In this document: positions 14,154 to 24,139 of the stretch, piece by piece | Layout of the letters: the number at the start of each line of letters is the position of its first letter | Numbering within the stretch: position 1 is the first letter of the stretch | IMG/VR virus record: IMGVR_UViG_3300031143_000004 | Span: 1-64,000 of that record | Reading direction: 5' to 3' (one strand) | From: a virus | DNA: 64,000 nucleotides | Position numbers and translations under genes: made by a program | The notes under the pieces: model-generated | Seen by the model: the letters and a program-made list of their open reading frames with translations, nothing else | What the model was told of the DNA's origin: nothing | Databases searched by the model: none

Positions 14154-16335
14154 AAAAGTTCCTACATATCAGGATAGTAAATGGGGTTATAAAGAGTTTG
14201 AAACTAAAGAAGATTTCATAACCTACATGCTTACTCTATTTAAAGAGCCTGGACAATATAATTTTGATAAGACTGCTTTAATGTTTAATGAACAAGCAGT
14301 CTTATTTAATTCTCAAGGGTTTTATTGTGATAAACCTTTTAGATCAAAAGATTATATTACATATTGGAATGATCAAAAAGAAAAATGTAGGGAAGGAGTA
14401 CTATATATTGGAGAGAAAAGCACATGGTATCTTTCAAGAGATTATTATATGTGGTTAAATTTCTTACCAATATTTGATAAAGAAGAAAAGAAGTATGGCT
14501 TTGCTAAAGTCAGGGATGCTCAATATCATATGGCTCTTTATGAAATAATTGCTGAGTTACATTGTAAACATGTTGCAATACTAAAGAAACGTCAGATAGC
14601 ATCATCATATTTTCATATGGCCAAACTTTTAAACCAATATTGGTTTGAAGAAGGGTCTATATGTAAGATAGGAGCATCACTAAAAGATTATATCAATGAT
14701 AAAGGTTCTTGGAAGTTCTTAGATGAGTATAAGACTTTTCTTAATGAACATACTGCATGGTATAGACCAAGTAGTCCTGAAAAAGTTCTACTATGGGAGC
14801 AGAAGATTGAGGTTAGAATAAACAATAGAAAAACTAACAAAGGTCTTATGTCAAAGATCCAAGGAGCTTCATTTGAAAAGAATGCAACTACTGGAGTAGG
14901 TGGACCTTGTACTTTTTTCTTTCATGAAGAAGCAGGTATTGCACCAAAGATGGATCAGACATATGAGTATATCCGTCCTGCAATGACTTCTGGTATGATG
15001 ACTACTGGACAATTTATTGCAGCAGGTTCTGTTGGTGATCTACAACAATGTAATCCTCTTAAGGAGTTTATACTTAACCCTCAAGCAAATGATATATATG
15101 CTGTAGAAACAGACTTAATGGATGACAAAGGAAAGATTGGTATTGCTGGATTATTCATTCCTGAACAATGGTCAATGCCACCTTTTATTGATGATTATGG
15201 AAATTCATTAATAGATGAAGCTTTAAAAGCAATAAAAGAAGAAAGATCAGGATGGCAAAAAGATCTAGCACCAGAACAATATCAATTACGTATATCTCAG
15301 AAACCTATTAATATTGCTGAAGCATTTGCATATAGAAAAGCAGCAATATTCCCACAAGGTTTAATATCAAGACAACTAAAAAGAATAGAAGATAAAGAAT
15401 ATGGTTATGAATTCTTAGAACTTGAAAGAACAGAGGAAGGTATTGAAGCAAAGAAGACTAGAAAACTTCCTATAATAACATTCCCAGTAAAGAAAAAGCT
15501 TGAAGATAAGACAGGTGTACTAGTTGTATGGGAAAGGCCTGTTAAAGATCCACAATTTGGAACATACTATGCATCAATTGACCCTGTGTCAGAAGGAAAG
15601 ACAACAACATCAGATTCATTGTGTAGTATATTTGTGTATAAGAATGCATGTGAAGTTACAAGAACTGATAAAGGTGGAGAAACAGAGACATTTATAGAAA
15701 GAGAAAAGGTAGTTGCAACATGGTGTGGTAGATATGATGATATAAATAAGACCCATGAACAATTAGAATTAATTATTGAATGGTATAAAGCATGGACATT
15801 AGTTGAGAATAATATATCCTTATTTATTCAACATATGATTGCTAAACGTAAACAAAAGTATTTAGTTCCAAAACAACAGATTCTATTCCTAAAAGATTTA
15901 GGTTCTAACAACAATGTATTCCAAGAATATGGATGGAAGAATACAGGTACATTATTTAAGAGTCATCTTATTTCTTATGCAATTGAGTACATAAGAGAAG
16001 GTATAGATGAAGAGCTAGATGAGAATGGAGAAGTTATATCTCAAACATTTGGAGTGGAAAGAATTCCTGATAAGATGTTACTTACAGAAATGATGCAATA
16101 TTATCCTGGGCTAAATGTGGATAGACTGGTAGCTTTTGCTGCTTTAGTTGCTTTTGTGAGAATACAGCAATCAAATAGAGGATATACTAAGCGTAGAGAG
16201 AATCAGGACTCAAATAACTTGGATAAGTCCAAAAATTTGTATAAATTAAATGTGAGACCATTTAGCAATATGGGAGGTAGGTCAGCTAGAAATAAAAACA
16301 AAATAAGAAAATCACCTTATAAAAACTTTAAATAA
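14146..16335 (+). CDS. terL: Terminase large subunit (TerL)
   Basis: 729 residues. The ATPase half has a deviant Walker A A-I-L-K-K-R-Q-I-A-S-S at about 144-154 and a Walker B C-T-F-F-F-H-E-E at 255-262. The coupling region is near 285-300 (FIAAGSVGDLQQC). The nuclease half has Y-A-S-I-D-P with Asp479, Glu554 in L-V-E-N-N, and Asp659 in N-V-D-R-L-V-A-F-A, the three acidic residues of the RNase H-like site. The basic, Asn-rich tail (690-729) is typical of DNA-contacting ends. It cuts and pumps phage DNA into the prohead. TerL overlaps groES by 8 bases. In length and form it resembles crAss-like TerL proteins. Confidence 0.95.
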   Translation: MYKKVPTYQDSKWGYKEFETKEDFITYMLTLFKEPGQYNFDKTALMFNEQAVLFNSQGFYCDKPFRSKDYITYWNDQKEKCREGVLYIGEKSTWYLSRDYYMWLNFLPIFDKEEKKYGFAKVRDAQYHMALYEIIAELHCKHVAILKKRQIASSYFHMAKLLNQYWFEEGSICKIGASLKDYINDKGSWKFLDEYKTFLNEHTAWYRPSSPEKVLLWEQKIEVRINNRKTNKGLMSKIQGASFEKNATTGVGGPCTFFFHEEAGIAPKMDQTYEYIRPAMTSGMMTTGQFIAAGSVGDLQQCNPLKEFILNPQANDIYAVETDLMDDKGKIGIAGLFIPEQWSMPPFIDDYGNSLIDEALKAIKEERSGWQKDLAPEQYQLRISQKPINIAEAFAYRKAAIFPQGLISRQLKRIEDKEYGYEFLELERTEEGIEAKKTRKLPIITFPVKKKLEDKTGVLVVWERPVKDPQFGTYYASIDPVSEGKTTTSDSLCSIFVYKNACEVTRTDKGGETETFIEREKVVATWCGRYDDINKTHEQLELIIEWYKAWTLVENNISLFIQHMIAKRKQKYLVPKQQILFLKDLGSNNNVFQEYGWKNTGTLFKSHLISYAIEYIREGIDEELDENGEVISQTFGVERIPDKMLLTEMMQYYPGLNVDRLVAFAALVAFVRIQQSNRGYTKRRENQDSNNLDKSKNLYKLNVRPFSNMGGRSARNKNKIRKSPYKNFK

Positions 16336-16403
16336 TGAAAGATTATTGGACAACAACAACAACATTTGAAGATCACGGGTTTACATATATTAACGTTAAA
16401 TAA
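16335..16403 (+). CDS. Possible 22-aa peptide between terL and portal
   Basis: The ATG shares its first base with the TerL stop (TAATG), and the frame ends at TAA 16401-16403, eight bases before the portal start. The product is MKDYWTTTTTFEDHGFTYINVK, soluble. The stop-start overlap repeats the pattern of confirmed genes here. It could be a real micropeptide or a re-initiation relay to the portal gene. Confidence 0.35.
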   Translation: MKDYWTTTTTFEDHGFTYINVK

Positions 16404-16411
16404 AATATAAC

Positions 16412-19192
16412 ATGCAATTATATAATGCAATGCAGCTAAAAGCTGGTGCTAAAGTCAAAGGGGAAGGCTTAACAAACAGTAGTCTTACACAACCTTTACA
16501 ATTTATTAAAGCCAAAGAGAAGGATGATGAGTGGGCTGCATGGAATCTAGATTGGATTGAGATGAGGGGTATGGAATACCTTAGGAGAAATGCAAGAAAG
16601 TTATTAAAGAATTATAAGCTTGCAAAAGGTATTATAGATAAGACAGATTATATAATAGAAGAAGATAATGAGTATAAGGATATTATGGATATTCTTACAA
16701 AAGAGGATGAATCTGCACTAGAGCTTAAGTTTTATCCAATTATACCAAATGTTATTAATGTATTAACTGGTGAGTTTACAAAGAGATTTCATAAGGTTCA
16801 GTTTAGAGCAGTAGATGATACTTCATATAATGAAATGCTTGAGCAAAAAAGAGGGCAGATTGAAGAAAACTTATTAGCTGATGCAGAAAATAAGATCTTA
16901 ATGAAAATGTTAGATGCTGGTTTAGATCCTAACTCAGATGAAGCAAAAGAAAAACTTTCTCCAGAGAACTTAAAAACATTACCAGAAATAGAAGATTACT
17001 TTTCTAAAGATTATAGAAGTATGGTTGAGGAATGGGCTACCCATCAATTAGCAGTAGATGAGGAAAGGTTCAGAATGAATGAGCTAGAAGAAAGAGGTTT
17101 TAGAGATATGTTAGTTGCAGATAGAGAATTCTGGCATTTCAAAATGATGGAAGATGACTATGATGTAGAATTATGGAATCCAGTATTAACATTTTATCAT
17201 AAGTCTCCTGACTCAAGATATATATCTGATTCTAATTTTGCTGGTAAATGTGATATGATGTCTCCTGCAGATGTTATTGATAAATATGGATACCTGATGA
17301 CTCAAGATCAAATGGTTTCTTTACAAAACATATATCCAGCAATTTCAGCAAGGTATGCACAGACAGGTGTACAGAATGATGGTTCTTTTTATGATGCAAG
17401 TAAATCACATAAGTGGAATACAGGTGCTCCATCTTTACAATATAGACAACACATGAGTACAACAGGGGGTGACTCTTCTGGTGATGCTGATATAGTAAAT
17501 TGGATACTTAGTGAAGGAGATGATGTAGGAAGCTGGGGTAATGCAGATATGATGAGAGTAACAACAACATACTGGAAGACACAAAGAAAGGTAGGACATT
17601 TGACAAGGATAACAGAACAAGGTGATGTTATGCAAGAAATCATTGACGAGACATACAAAGTTACTGAGAAACCTATTTACAATACTAATTTATTTAGAGA
17701 AAAAACAAAAGATAATTTGGTACAAGGAGAACATATAGAATGGATATGGATTAATGAAGTATGGGGTGGTGTAAAAATTGGTCCTAACTTACCTACATAT
17801 TGGCAACAAAACAATGATGGAGGTTTTAATCCAATATACTTAGGTATTAATAGAAGTAAGCCAGGAAGAATACCATTCCAATTCAAAGGAGATAATTCTC
17901 TATATGGTTGCAAGTTACCTGTAGAAGGAAGAGTATTCTCTGATAGAAATACAAGATCTACATCTCTAGTTGACTTAATGAAACCATATCAAGTAGGATA
18001 TAACATGGTTAATAACCAGATAGCAGACATTCTAGTAGATGAGTTAGGTACTATTATCATGTTTGATCAAAATGCTTTACCACGTCACTCTATGGGTGAA
18101 GACTGGGGTAAGAATAATCTTGCTAAAGCATATGTAGCAATGAAAGACTTTGGTATGATGCCATTAGATACTTCTATTACTAATACTGAGAATGCAACTA
18201 ACTTCAATCATTACCAGACTTTAAATCTTGAGCAATCAAGCAGGTTAATGTCTAGAATACAATTAGCTAATCATTTTAAACAACAAGCTTTTGATGCTAT
18301 TGGAGTAAACCCACAAAGATTAGGAACTCCTATTGCACAAGAAACTGCAACAGGTGTTATTAATGCTATGACTCAATCATATGCTCAAACTGAAATATAT
18401 TTTGTACAGCATTCAGATCAACTTATGCCACGTGTACATCAGATGAGAACAGATCTTGCACAATTCTATAATAGTACAAATCCAAGTGTAAGATTAACAT
18501 ATATTACTAGTGAGGCAGAAAAAGTAAACTTTACTATAAATGGTACAGACTTATTGATGAGAGATTTTAATATATTTTGCACAACTAAAACAAATCATAG
18601 AGGTACTCTTGATCAATTAAAACAAATGGCACTTACTAATAATACAACAGGTGCAAGTATTTATGACCTTGGTAATATTATTAAAGCAGATTCAATTGCT
18701 GAAGTTTCTGATATACTTAAAGATGCAGAGACTAAAACAGAACAACAACAGCAGCAAGAACAACAAAGTCAACAACAAATGCAAGAACAGCAGTTACAAG
18801 CTGCAGCTACTGAGAAACAAGCTGAACGTGACTTTAAATTACAAGAGTCTGAAGCAGAAAGAAGAAAAGATCTTATGGTTGCAGAAATTAGAGCTGCTGG
18901 ATATGGTGGTGGATCTGATGTTAATCAAAATCAAGAGAGTGATTTCCAAGATGCAATGCGTGATATGCAGCAAAGAGATCAATATAGAGATCAAATGGAT
19001 TTCAAAAGAGAAGATGCTACTAACAAGAATGCAATGACACGTGATAAATTAGCAGTTGAAAGAGAGAGAATTGCTGTACAACGTGATGTAGCAAGCACAA
19101 ATCTTGAAATTGCACGTGAAAACAAGAATGTATATGACGTAAGTTCTAAGAAAAAGGCAGAGGAAAAGGATAAGAAAAAGAAGAAGAAATAA
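16412..19192 (+). CDS. Portal protein
   Basis: 926 residues. The N-terminal half has WAAWNLDWIEMRGMEYL, FYPIIPNVINVLTGEFTKRFHKVQFRAVD and NPVLTFYHKSPDSRYISDSNFAG. The middle has the stem/crown part with VDLMKPYQVGYNMVNNQIADIL and an S-x-L-x-x-Q-like region. The C-terminal 150 residues are Gln-rich (about 775-795) and then a long charged coiled coil to the Lys-rich end. Position between TerL and scaffold, and this layout, identify the portal, the dodecameric DNA gate of the head. The tail coiled coil is longer than in most portals and would sit inside or under the head as a barrel. It resembles crAss-like portals by memory. Confidence 0.85.
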   Translation: MQLYNAMQLKAGAKVKGEGLTNSSLTQPLQFIKAKEKDDEWAAWNLDWIEMRGMEYLRRNARKLLKNYKLAKGIIDKTDYIIEEDNEYKDIMDILTKEDESALELKFYPIIPNVINVLTGEFTKRFHKVQFRAVDDTSYNEMLEQKRGQIEENLLADAENKILMKMLDAGLDPNSDEAKEKLSPENLKTLPEIEDYFSKDYRSMVEEWATHQLAVDEERFRMNELEERGFRDMLVADREFWHFKMMEDDYDVELWNPVLTFYHKSPDSRYISDSNFAGKCDMMSPADVIDKYGYLMTQDQMVSLQNIYPAISARYAQTGVQNDGSFYDASKSHKWNTGAPSLQYRQHMSTTGGDSSGDADIVNWILSEGDDVGSWGNADMMRVTTTYWKTQRKVGHLTRITEQGDVMQEIIDETYKVTEKPIYNTNLFREKTKDNLVQGEHIEWIWINEVWGGVKIGPNLPTYWQQNNDGGFNPIYLGINRSKPGRIPFQFKGDNSLYGCKLPVEGRVFSDRNTRSTSLVDLMKPYQVGYNMVNNQIADILVDELGTIIMFDQNALPRHSMGEDWGKNNLAKAYVAMKDFGMMPLDTSITNTENATNFNHYQTLNLEQSSRLMSRIQLANHFKQQAFDAIGVNPQRLGTPIAQETATGVINAMTQSYAQTEIYFVQHSDQLMPRVHQMRTDLAQFYNSTNPSVRLTYITSEAEKVNFTINGTDLLMRDFNIFCTTKTNHRGTLDQLKQMALTNNTTGASIYDLGNIIKADSIAEVSDILKDAETKTEQQQQQEQQSQQQMQEQQLQAAATEKQAERDFKLQESEAERRKDLMVAEIRAAGYGGGSDVNQNQESDFQDAMRDMQQRDQYRDQMDFKREDATNKNAMTRDKLAVERERIAVQRDVASTNLEIARENKNVYDVSSKKKAEEKDKKKKKK

Positions 19193-19261
19193 GACTTAGC
19201 TATATACTCCTAAAAAAAACATTTTTATATAAAATTTCTAAGGTTTATCCTTTAAAATGTT

Positions 19262-19270
19262 GTATATTAT
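19262..19270 (+). promoter_or_regulatory. Late promoter candidate GTATATTAT
   Basis: GTATATTAT lies 33 bases before the ATG of the scaffold-like gene at 19304. The same 9-mer or a one-mismatch form is found before the genes at 24979, 26406, 33950, 39522 and 57181. Confidence 0.6.
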
Positions 19271-19303
19271 TAATGTATTATTTATAAACCAACAAATAAA
19301 ATT

Positions 19304-20617
19304 ATGGCAGAAATAGAAAAAACTGTAGAAACTAAAGTCCACGATGTGGATATTAATCTGGATGACATCTTCACAGGTGCACCAGGAGCAGCTAGTATAA
19401 CACTACCTGAAGAGACTGATGTAGATAAAAAACCTAATGTGTTTTCTAGATCAGCAAAAGTAGATATGTCCTTTCTTAATGAGGAAGACATGGGTGTTAA
19501 AGAAGAAACTCTTATAACTGAAGTAACTGATGACACAACAGATCTTAATGTTGAAGATGAGAAACCAGTTCTAGAGAATGCAGAAGAAGGTGTAGAAGTA
19601 AAAGAAGAAGTTACAGAAGACACAATCAATGAACTTCTAGCTCCAGATTCTGATGAAGATGAAGTACAACCAAAGAAAAGAGGTAGAAAACCAATTACTG
19701 GAATGGCAGATGTTTTCTCAAAGCTTATTGCTGATGATAAAATTGTAGGATTTGATGATGATAAAGACTTATCTGAATATAGTGCTAAAGATTTTGAAGA
19801 ACTTATTCAAGCAAATTTAGACCAGAAAGCTAATGATGTAAGAAGAGAAACTCCAGCTCAGTTTTTTCAAAGTCTACCAGAAGAATTACAGATAGCTGCA
19901 AAGTATGTTGCTGATGGTGGTGATGATATGAAAGGATTATTTAGAGCATTGTCACATGTTGAAGAATCATACCAACGTAATATTAAAAATGAATCTGATC
20001 AAGTACACATTATAAGAGAATATCTTGGAGCAACAGGATATGGTAATGATGCAGAGATTGATGAGGAAATAGAAATATGGAAAGACTTAGGTAAGCTTGA
20101 ACAACAAGCAGGAAAGTTTAAGCCAAAATTAGATAAGATGCAGGAGAAAGTTGTAGCAGGAAAACTTCAAGAGCAAGAGATGAAGAAAAAACAACAAGAA
20201 CAAGCATCACAAAATTACATGCAAAATGTATACAACACACTTAAGACTGGTAAAGTAGGAGATATTAAAGTAGATAAGAAAACACAATCACTTATATATA
20301 ACGGATTAGTTAATCCTTCTTATCCTTCAATAAGTGGACAGAATACAAATCTTTTAGGTCACTTATTAGAAAAGTATCAGTTTGTAGAACCAAATTATGA
20401 TTTAGTATCAGAAGCATTATGGTTATTAGCTGATCCTACAAGCTATAAAAATCAAATAATGAAGAAAGGTGAAACTAAAGCTGTAGAACAAACTGTTAGA
20501 AAGCTTAAGACTACTCAATCTGATAAGAGTGCATCTACTTCAGCAGAAAGAAAATCAACAACTCCATCAAAAAGAAAAATACAAAGAGGTGGTGAAAACA
20601 TATTTAAAAGATTTTAA
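19304..20617 (+). CDS. Scaffolding-like protein with AT-hook-like motif, 437 aa
   Basis: The N-terminal 120 residues are very acidic and disordered. Near residue 123 is P-K-K-R-G-R-K-P, an AT-hook-like sequence. Then follows a helical body (VDDDKDLSEYSAKDFEELIQANLDQ, ETPAQFFQSLPEELQIAAKYVADGG), a Gln/Lys coiled coil (about 265-300), and a basic C-terminus (STTPSKRKIQRGGENIFKRF). An acidic front with a helical body and a basic end just before the coat gene is the usual profile of head scaffolding proteins, which hold coat subunits during assembly and later leave. No protease was seen nearby. It could also be an internal head protein. Confidence 0.65.
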   Translation: MAEIEKTVETKVHDVDINLDDIFTGAPGAASITLPEETDVDKKPNVFSRSAKVDMSFLNEEDMGVKEETLITEVTDDTTDLNVEDEKPVLENAEEGVEVKEEVTEDTINELLAPDSDEDEVQPKKRGRKPITGMADVFSKLIADDKIVGFDDDKDLSEYSAKDFEELIQANLDQKANDVRRETPAQFFQSLPEELQIAAKYVADGGDDMKGLFRALSHVEESYQRNIKNESDQVHIIREYLGATGYGNDAEIDEEIEIWKDLGKLEQQAGKFKPKLDKMQEKVVAGKLQEQEMKKKQQEQASQNYMQNVYNTLKTGKVGDIKVDKKTQSLIYNGLVNPSYPSISGQNTNLLGHLLEKYQFVEPNYDLVSEALWLLADPTSYKNQIMKKGETKAVEQTVRKLKTTQSDKSASTSAERKSTTPSKRKIQRGGENIFKRF

Positions 20618-20641
20618 TAACATAAACAAACAAATAAAAAA

Positions 20642-21319
20642 ATGGCAAATAATGTAAATGCAGGCTTAACAAGCCTTAATAACTCAGAAAGATTTCTTGG
20701 GTTTCCAATAGAAGGTAGAACCGACTTAATATATGTTGCAGCTACTGATATTGTTATGATAGATCAAGATGCATCATCAAATACTTTAACAAATATCTAT
20801 TATAAATCAGGAGTAGATACAAGTACTATACAAATAACACATTCAGCTGATGTTTCTAAATCAGTACCAGGTACCATTTGGAAAGCACTATGGGATCTTA
20901 ATCAACGTCAATATGATGTAACTGTTGAGGTGTTATTACCACGGGTAGTATCAGCAATTACTACAGGGTGTAGTATATGTGCTGAAAAAATTGTATCAAC
21001 AGTTGTTACAGATAATGGACCTATCCCTACATCTGGTTTAGTACTTTTACAAATAAATGGTACACAAACCTTTACTTTACCTTCTGCGACATCTACTGGT
21101 ACTACAGTATCTGTGATTGTGGATGCAGGTATAAACACACCAGCTGGAACACTAACCCCTTATAAAGTTATGGGAGCAGCTAGTAATATACTCTTTAATG
21201 CAGTAGGTCAAAGAGTAGATCTTCAATATACGGGTGATAATGGATGGTCATTAGCAGGAAGATCATCAGGAGCAGCAGCAACAACAGCAGTAGTAGCAGG
21301 ATTACCACTGATTGTATAA
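20642..21319 (+). CDS. Head decoration/fibre-like protein, 225 aa
   Basis: MANNVNAGLTSLNNSERFLGFPIEGRTDLIYVAATDIVMIDQD begins a beta-rich protein with Ser/Thr/Gly-rich strands (GTQTFTLPSATSTGTTVSVIVDAGINTPAGTLTPYKVMG) and an Ala-rich end (RSSGAAATTAVVAGLPLIV). Lying between scaffold and coat protein and being secreted-fibre-like in composition, it most likely decorates the capsid. crAss-like heads carry such a fibre next to the coat protein. No enzyme motif was found. It has only two Cys (ITTGCSICAEK), which form a C-x2-C pair. Confidence 0.65.
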   Translation: MANNVNAGLTSLNNSERFLGFPIEGRTDLIYVAATDIVMIDQDASSNTLTNIYYKSGVDTSTIQITHSADVSKSVPGTIWKALWDLNQRQYDVTVEVLLPRVVSAITTGCSICAEKIVSTVVTDNGPIPTSGLVLLQINGTQTFTLPSATSTGTTVSVIVDAGINTPAGTLTPYKVMGAASNILFNAVGQRVDLQYTGDNGWSLAGRSSGAAATTAVVAGLPLIV

Positions 21320-21377
21320 TAAAATAAAAAAACAACAACAACAATAATAATTAATAACTAAAAAAAAGAATTAAATT

Positions 21378-23018
21378 ATGGCAACTCCAGTATTAAACAA
21401 TGGCTTGTTCCTTAGGGATACAAGTTACAATGCGAGTTCACACGTGGACTCATATCACTTAGCAGGAATGCTTGGTAACGCAGAACCAATGGACATGGGT
21501 CCAGTGGATTTGTGGGCAATGACGCAAAAGGTAGAAATGCCTTTATACCAAATGGCTTCCTTCGGTGGTAAGAACACTATTATGGTGGACAACGCAAGAG
21601 GTGAATATAAATGGCAAACACCTGTAGCAATTGACTTACCATTTGTAACTGATGATCTTACAACAGGTGATGTTGTAGGTAAAGACGGGCAAAAATTTAG
21701 AATTAAACTTTCTAAACGTAGCTTTGGACATGGGGACATTATTACTTATGATAAGTATAATGGACTTGAATTATACATTACTGCTGATGATATATTACCA
21801 GCAGGTAATGGATTTATCTATACTGTACAACTTGTAAACAATGCAAGTAATACAGGATTAGATACAACTAAATATCTTGTAGCAGGAACTAAGTTCTTTA
21901 GAAAAGGTTCTGCTAGAGGTGAATATGGAGAAAGATTCTCTGATATTACTACTGAAGCAGGATTCAGAGAATTCTACAACTTTGTAGGAGGAGCTGAAGC
22001 ACACGTTCACTATTCTATTTCTTCTAGAGCAGATTTAATGCTTAAAGGTGGAATGAATGCTGATGGTACTGTACCAGTTACTGAGATCTGGAGAAACTTT
22101 GATAAGAATCTTGATCCTTCAGTTTCTACATTAGAAGGAATGGTATCTGCAATGGGTAAAGATTATGTAAAGAGAGCATTTGATAATGGTTCACTTTCTA
22201 GAACATTCTTAACATCTATGGAAGCTGCTCACCTTACTAAGGTAGCAAATGACATTGAGACTTACTTAATGTGGGGTCATGGTGGTAGAGTTAAACAAGA
22301 CGGTCCAGATGATATTAGATTATCAGTTGGTCTTTGGAAACAATTAGACAACTCATTTAAAAGAGTTTATAATAAAGCTTCTTTTGATCTTGACATGTTT
22401 AAGAATGAACTTTACAATTTCTATCAAGGAAAAGTTGAATTAGAAGGACCAAATCCAGGACGTACTTTAGTAGTACAAACAGGAATTGGAGGAATGAAAC
22501 TTATCAATGAAGCTATTAGAGTTGAAGCTGCAGGATTAGCAGGTACTGGTGCTTTAGGTAGTGGTGCAGTTATTAATGCAGACAATTTAGGAATTGTTAA
22601 AGGTGATGCAATGGACTTAGGTTTTGGGTATGCATTTACATCTTACATTATTCCTTTCTTAGCTAATGTACAATTTGTTTTAAACCCAGCGTTTGACAAC
22701 TTACATACTAATGACATTGAGAATCCATTAATTGATGGAAGACCTTTATCTTCTTATAGTTTCATCATCTTTGATGTAACTGATAATGTTCAAGATAATA
22801 TCTTCTTGTTAAAATTATCTTGGGATAACCAATTAAAATGGTTCTACCAAAATGGTACTATGGATTATATGGGACGTAGTCAAGGATTTGCATCATCAGG
22901 TAACTTCAATGGATACCGTGTAATGATGACACAGACTATGCCAGCTATTTGGGTTAAGGACCCTACTAAAGTTCTTAAGATTGTAATGAAGAATCCTGTA
23001 ACAGGAGGATCATTCTAG
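21378..23018 (+). CDS. Major capsid protein
   Basis: 546 residues, complete, followed by a strong terminator. It has the size and the alternating strand/helix pattern of an HK97-fold coat protein, with a short N-arm (residues 1-60), a helical spine region (EGMVSAMGKDYVKRAFDNGSLSRTFLTSMEAAHLTKVANDIETYLMWGHGG) and a Gly-rich loop (VEAAGLAGTGALGSGAVINADNLG). Its place after portal and scaffold, with the codon use of a highly expressed gene, supports the call. The HK97 fold is inferred from position and pattern, not from a match. A GroEL/GroES pair encoded by the same phage probably folds it. Confidence 0.8.
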   Translation: MATPVLNNGLFLRDTSYNASSHVDSYHLAGMLGNAEPMDMGPVDLWAMTQKVEMPLYQMASFGGKNTIMVDNARGEYKWQTPVAIDLPFVTDDLTTGDVVGKDGQKFRIKLSKRSFGHGDIITYDKYNGLELYITADDILPAGNGFIYTVQLVNNASNTGLDTTKYLVAGTKFFRKGSARGEYGERFSDITTEAGFREFYNFVGGAEAHVHYSISSRADLMLKGGMNADGTVPVTEIWRNFDKNLDPSVSTLEGMVSAMGKDYVKRAFDNGSLSRTFLTSMEAAHLTKVANDIETYLMWGHGGRVKQDGPDDIRLSVGLWKQLDNSFKRVYNKASFDLDMFKNELYNFYQGKVELEGPNPGRTLVVQTGIGGMKLINEAIRVEAAGLAGTGALGSGAVINADNLGIVKGDAMDLGFGYAFTSYIIPFLANVQFVLNPAFDNLHTNDIENPLIDGRPLSSYSFIIFDVTDNVQDNIFLLKLSWDNQLKWFYQNGTMDYMGRSQGFASSGNFNGYRVMMTQTMPAIWVKDPTKVLKIVMKNPVTGGSF

Positions 23019-23041
23019 TCTTAATTAACAATATGAATGAA

Positions 23042-23062
23042 GGAGGAGCCTTGTGCTCCTCC
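23042..23062 (+). terminator. Intrinsic terminator after the coat gene
   Basis: GGAGGAGC (23042-23049) pairs with GCTCCTCC (23055-23062) over 8 bp, with loop CTTGT. The following sequence is CTATTTCTTTCTT, rich in T. It lies 24 bases after the coat stop. Confidence 0.8.
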
Positions 23063-23110
23063 CTATTTCTTTCTTAAAACCAACAATATTAATAAAACCA
23101 AACAAAAATT

Positions 23111-24136
23111 ATGAGTACAATATCAAAAGATTTCACAATTAGTGAAAAATACCAAACAGGTAAAGAGCAAAAGATTGCAATACGTCCTTACTTTGATGAT
23201 GGTAAAGAAAACATGGGTCTTGAAAAATATGGAATGACACTACATGATGGTGTATATCATATGGAAGATCTAGCTTGTCTTGAATTAAATGGTATCAAAA
23301 GGTATGTAACAGGATTAAATGAATTTGCTCCTGCAGTTAAAATGTTACCAGATGCTGAAAGAAAAGCAAAAATAAAAGAAATTAGAACTGTTGTTATCCA
23401 ACTAGAAAAAGATCTAGCATCTAATGTAATTGAAATAGATGATCCAGAATTTTGGAACAAAGTTCAAATCTTAAAACCAGATAATCATATATTCTGGAGT
23501 AAGATACACTTAAAGGTAGGGAATGATCCTTACTTTTTAGACCCAAAGAAAGATCCATATGATCTTATAAAAATGTATGCAATTAAAGCAGGTGGATTTT
23601 CTATTGTAGCTAAAGACTATGAGACAGTTCAGTCTATTCCAAATTGTAGATTTTATTTAGATCAAGTTAAGAAGACTACAACAGCTAAGACTAAACCTTC
23701 TAAAATAAGAAATAAAGCATTAGCAACTCTTCAAAGATTATTTGATGAGGATACTGAGAAATTATTTTATGTAGCAAAAATGATTGATTATAATAGTGCA
23801 CAATATACAAGAGCAACTCCTGTTGATATTTTATATGAAGCAATGGATGCACATATAAATGGAGATGGTGCAGAATCATCTAAGACAAAAGCTGCTTTAG
23901 AATTTACAGCTATTGCTAATGATAGTATGGAAAACCTAACTCTAAGAACATTGTTAAAAGATGGAACATACTACCAGTTTATGACAAATGATGGTGCAGG
24001 ATACATTATAGAATCTGAAACTAAAATTAAATTAGGTAAAACCAATGAAGAAGTTTTAGAATTTTTTAAGAATCCTTTAAATGAAGAAGTTTTAGATAGA
24101 TTATTTTCACAAACTGAAAGATACTGGAATTCATAA
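23111..24136 (+). CDS. Virion-associated hypothetical protein, 341 aa
   Basis: MSTISKDFTISEKYQTGKEQKIAIRPYFDDGKENMGLEKYGMTLHDG is followed by an alpha/beta body with a helical stretch (DAERKAKIKEIRTVVIQLEKDLASNVIEIDDPEFWNKV), a basic linker (VKKTTTAKTKPSKIRNKAL) and a C-terminal helical part (EEVLEFFKNPLNEEVLDRLFSQTERYWN). It comes right after the coat protein and three bases before the connector-like gene, so it is a likely head or neck component. No recognised domain. Confidence 0.6.
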   Translation: MSTISKDFTISEKYQTGKEQKIAIRPYFDDGKENMGLEKYGMTLHDGVYHMEDLACLELNGIKRYVTGLNEFAPAVKMLPDAERKAKIKEIRTVVIQLEKDLASNVIEIDDPEFWNKVQILKPDNHIFWSKIHLKVGNDPYFLDPKKDPYDLIKMYAIKAGGFSIVAKDYETVQSIPNCRFYLDQVKKTTTAKTKPSKIRNKALATLQRLFDEDTEKLFYVAKMIDYNSAQYTRATPVDILYEAMDAHINGDGAESSKTKAALEFTAIANDSMENLTLRTLLKDGTYYQFMTNDGAGYIIESETKIKLGKTNEEVLEFFKNPLNEEVLDRLFSQTERYWNS

Positions 24137-24139
24137 ATT

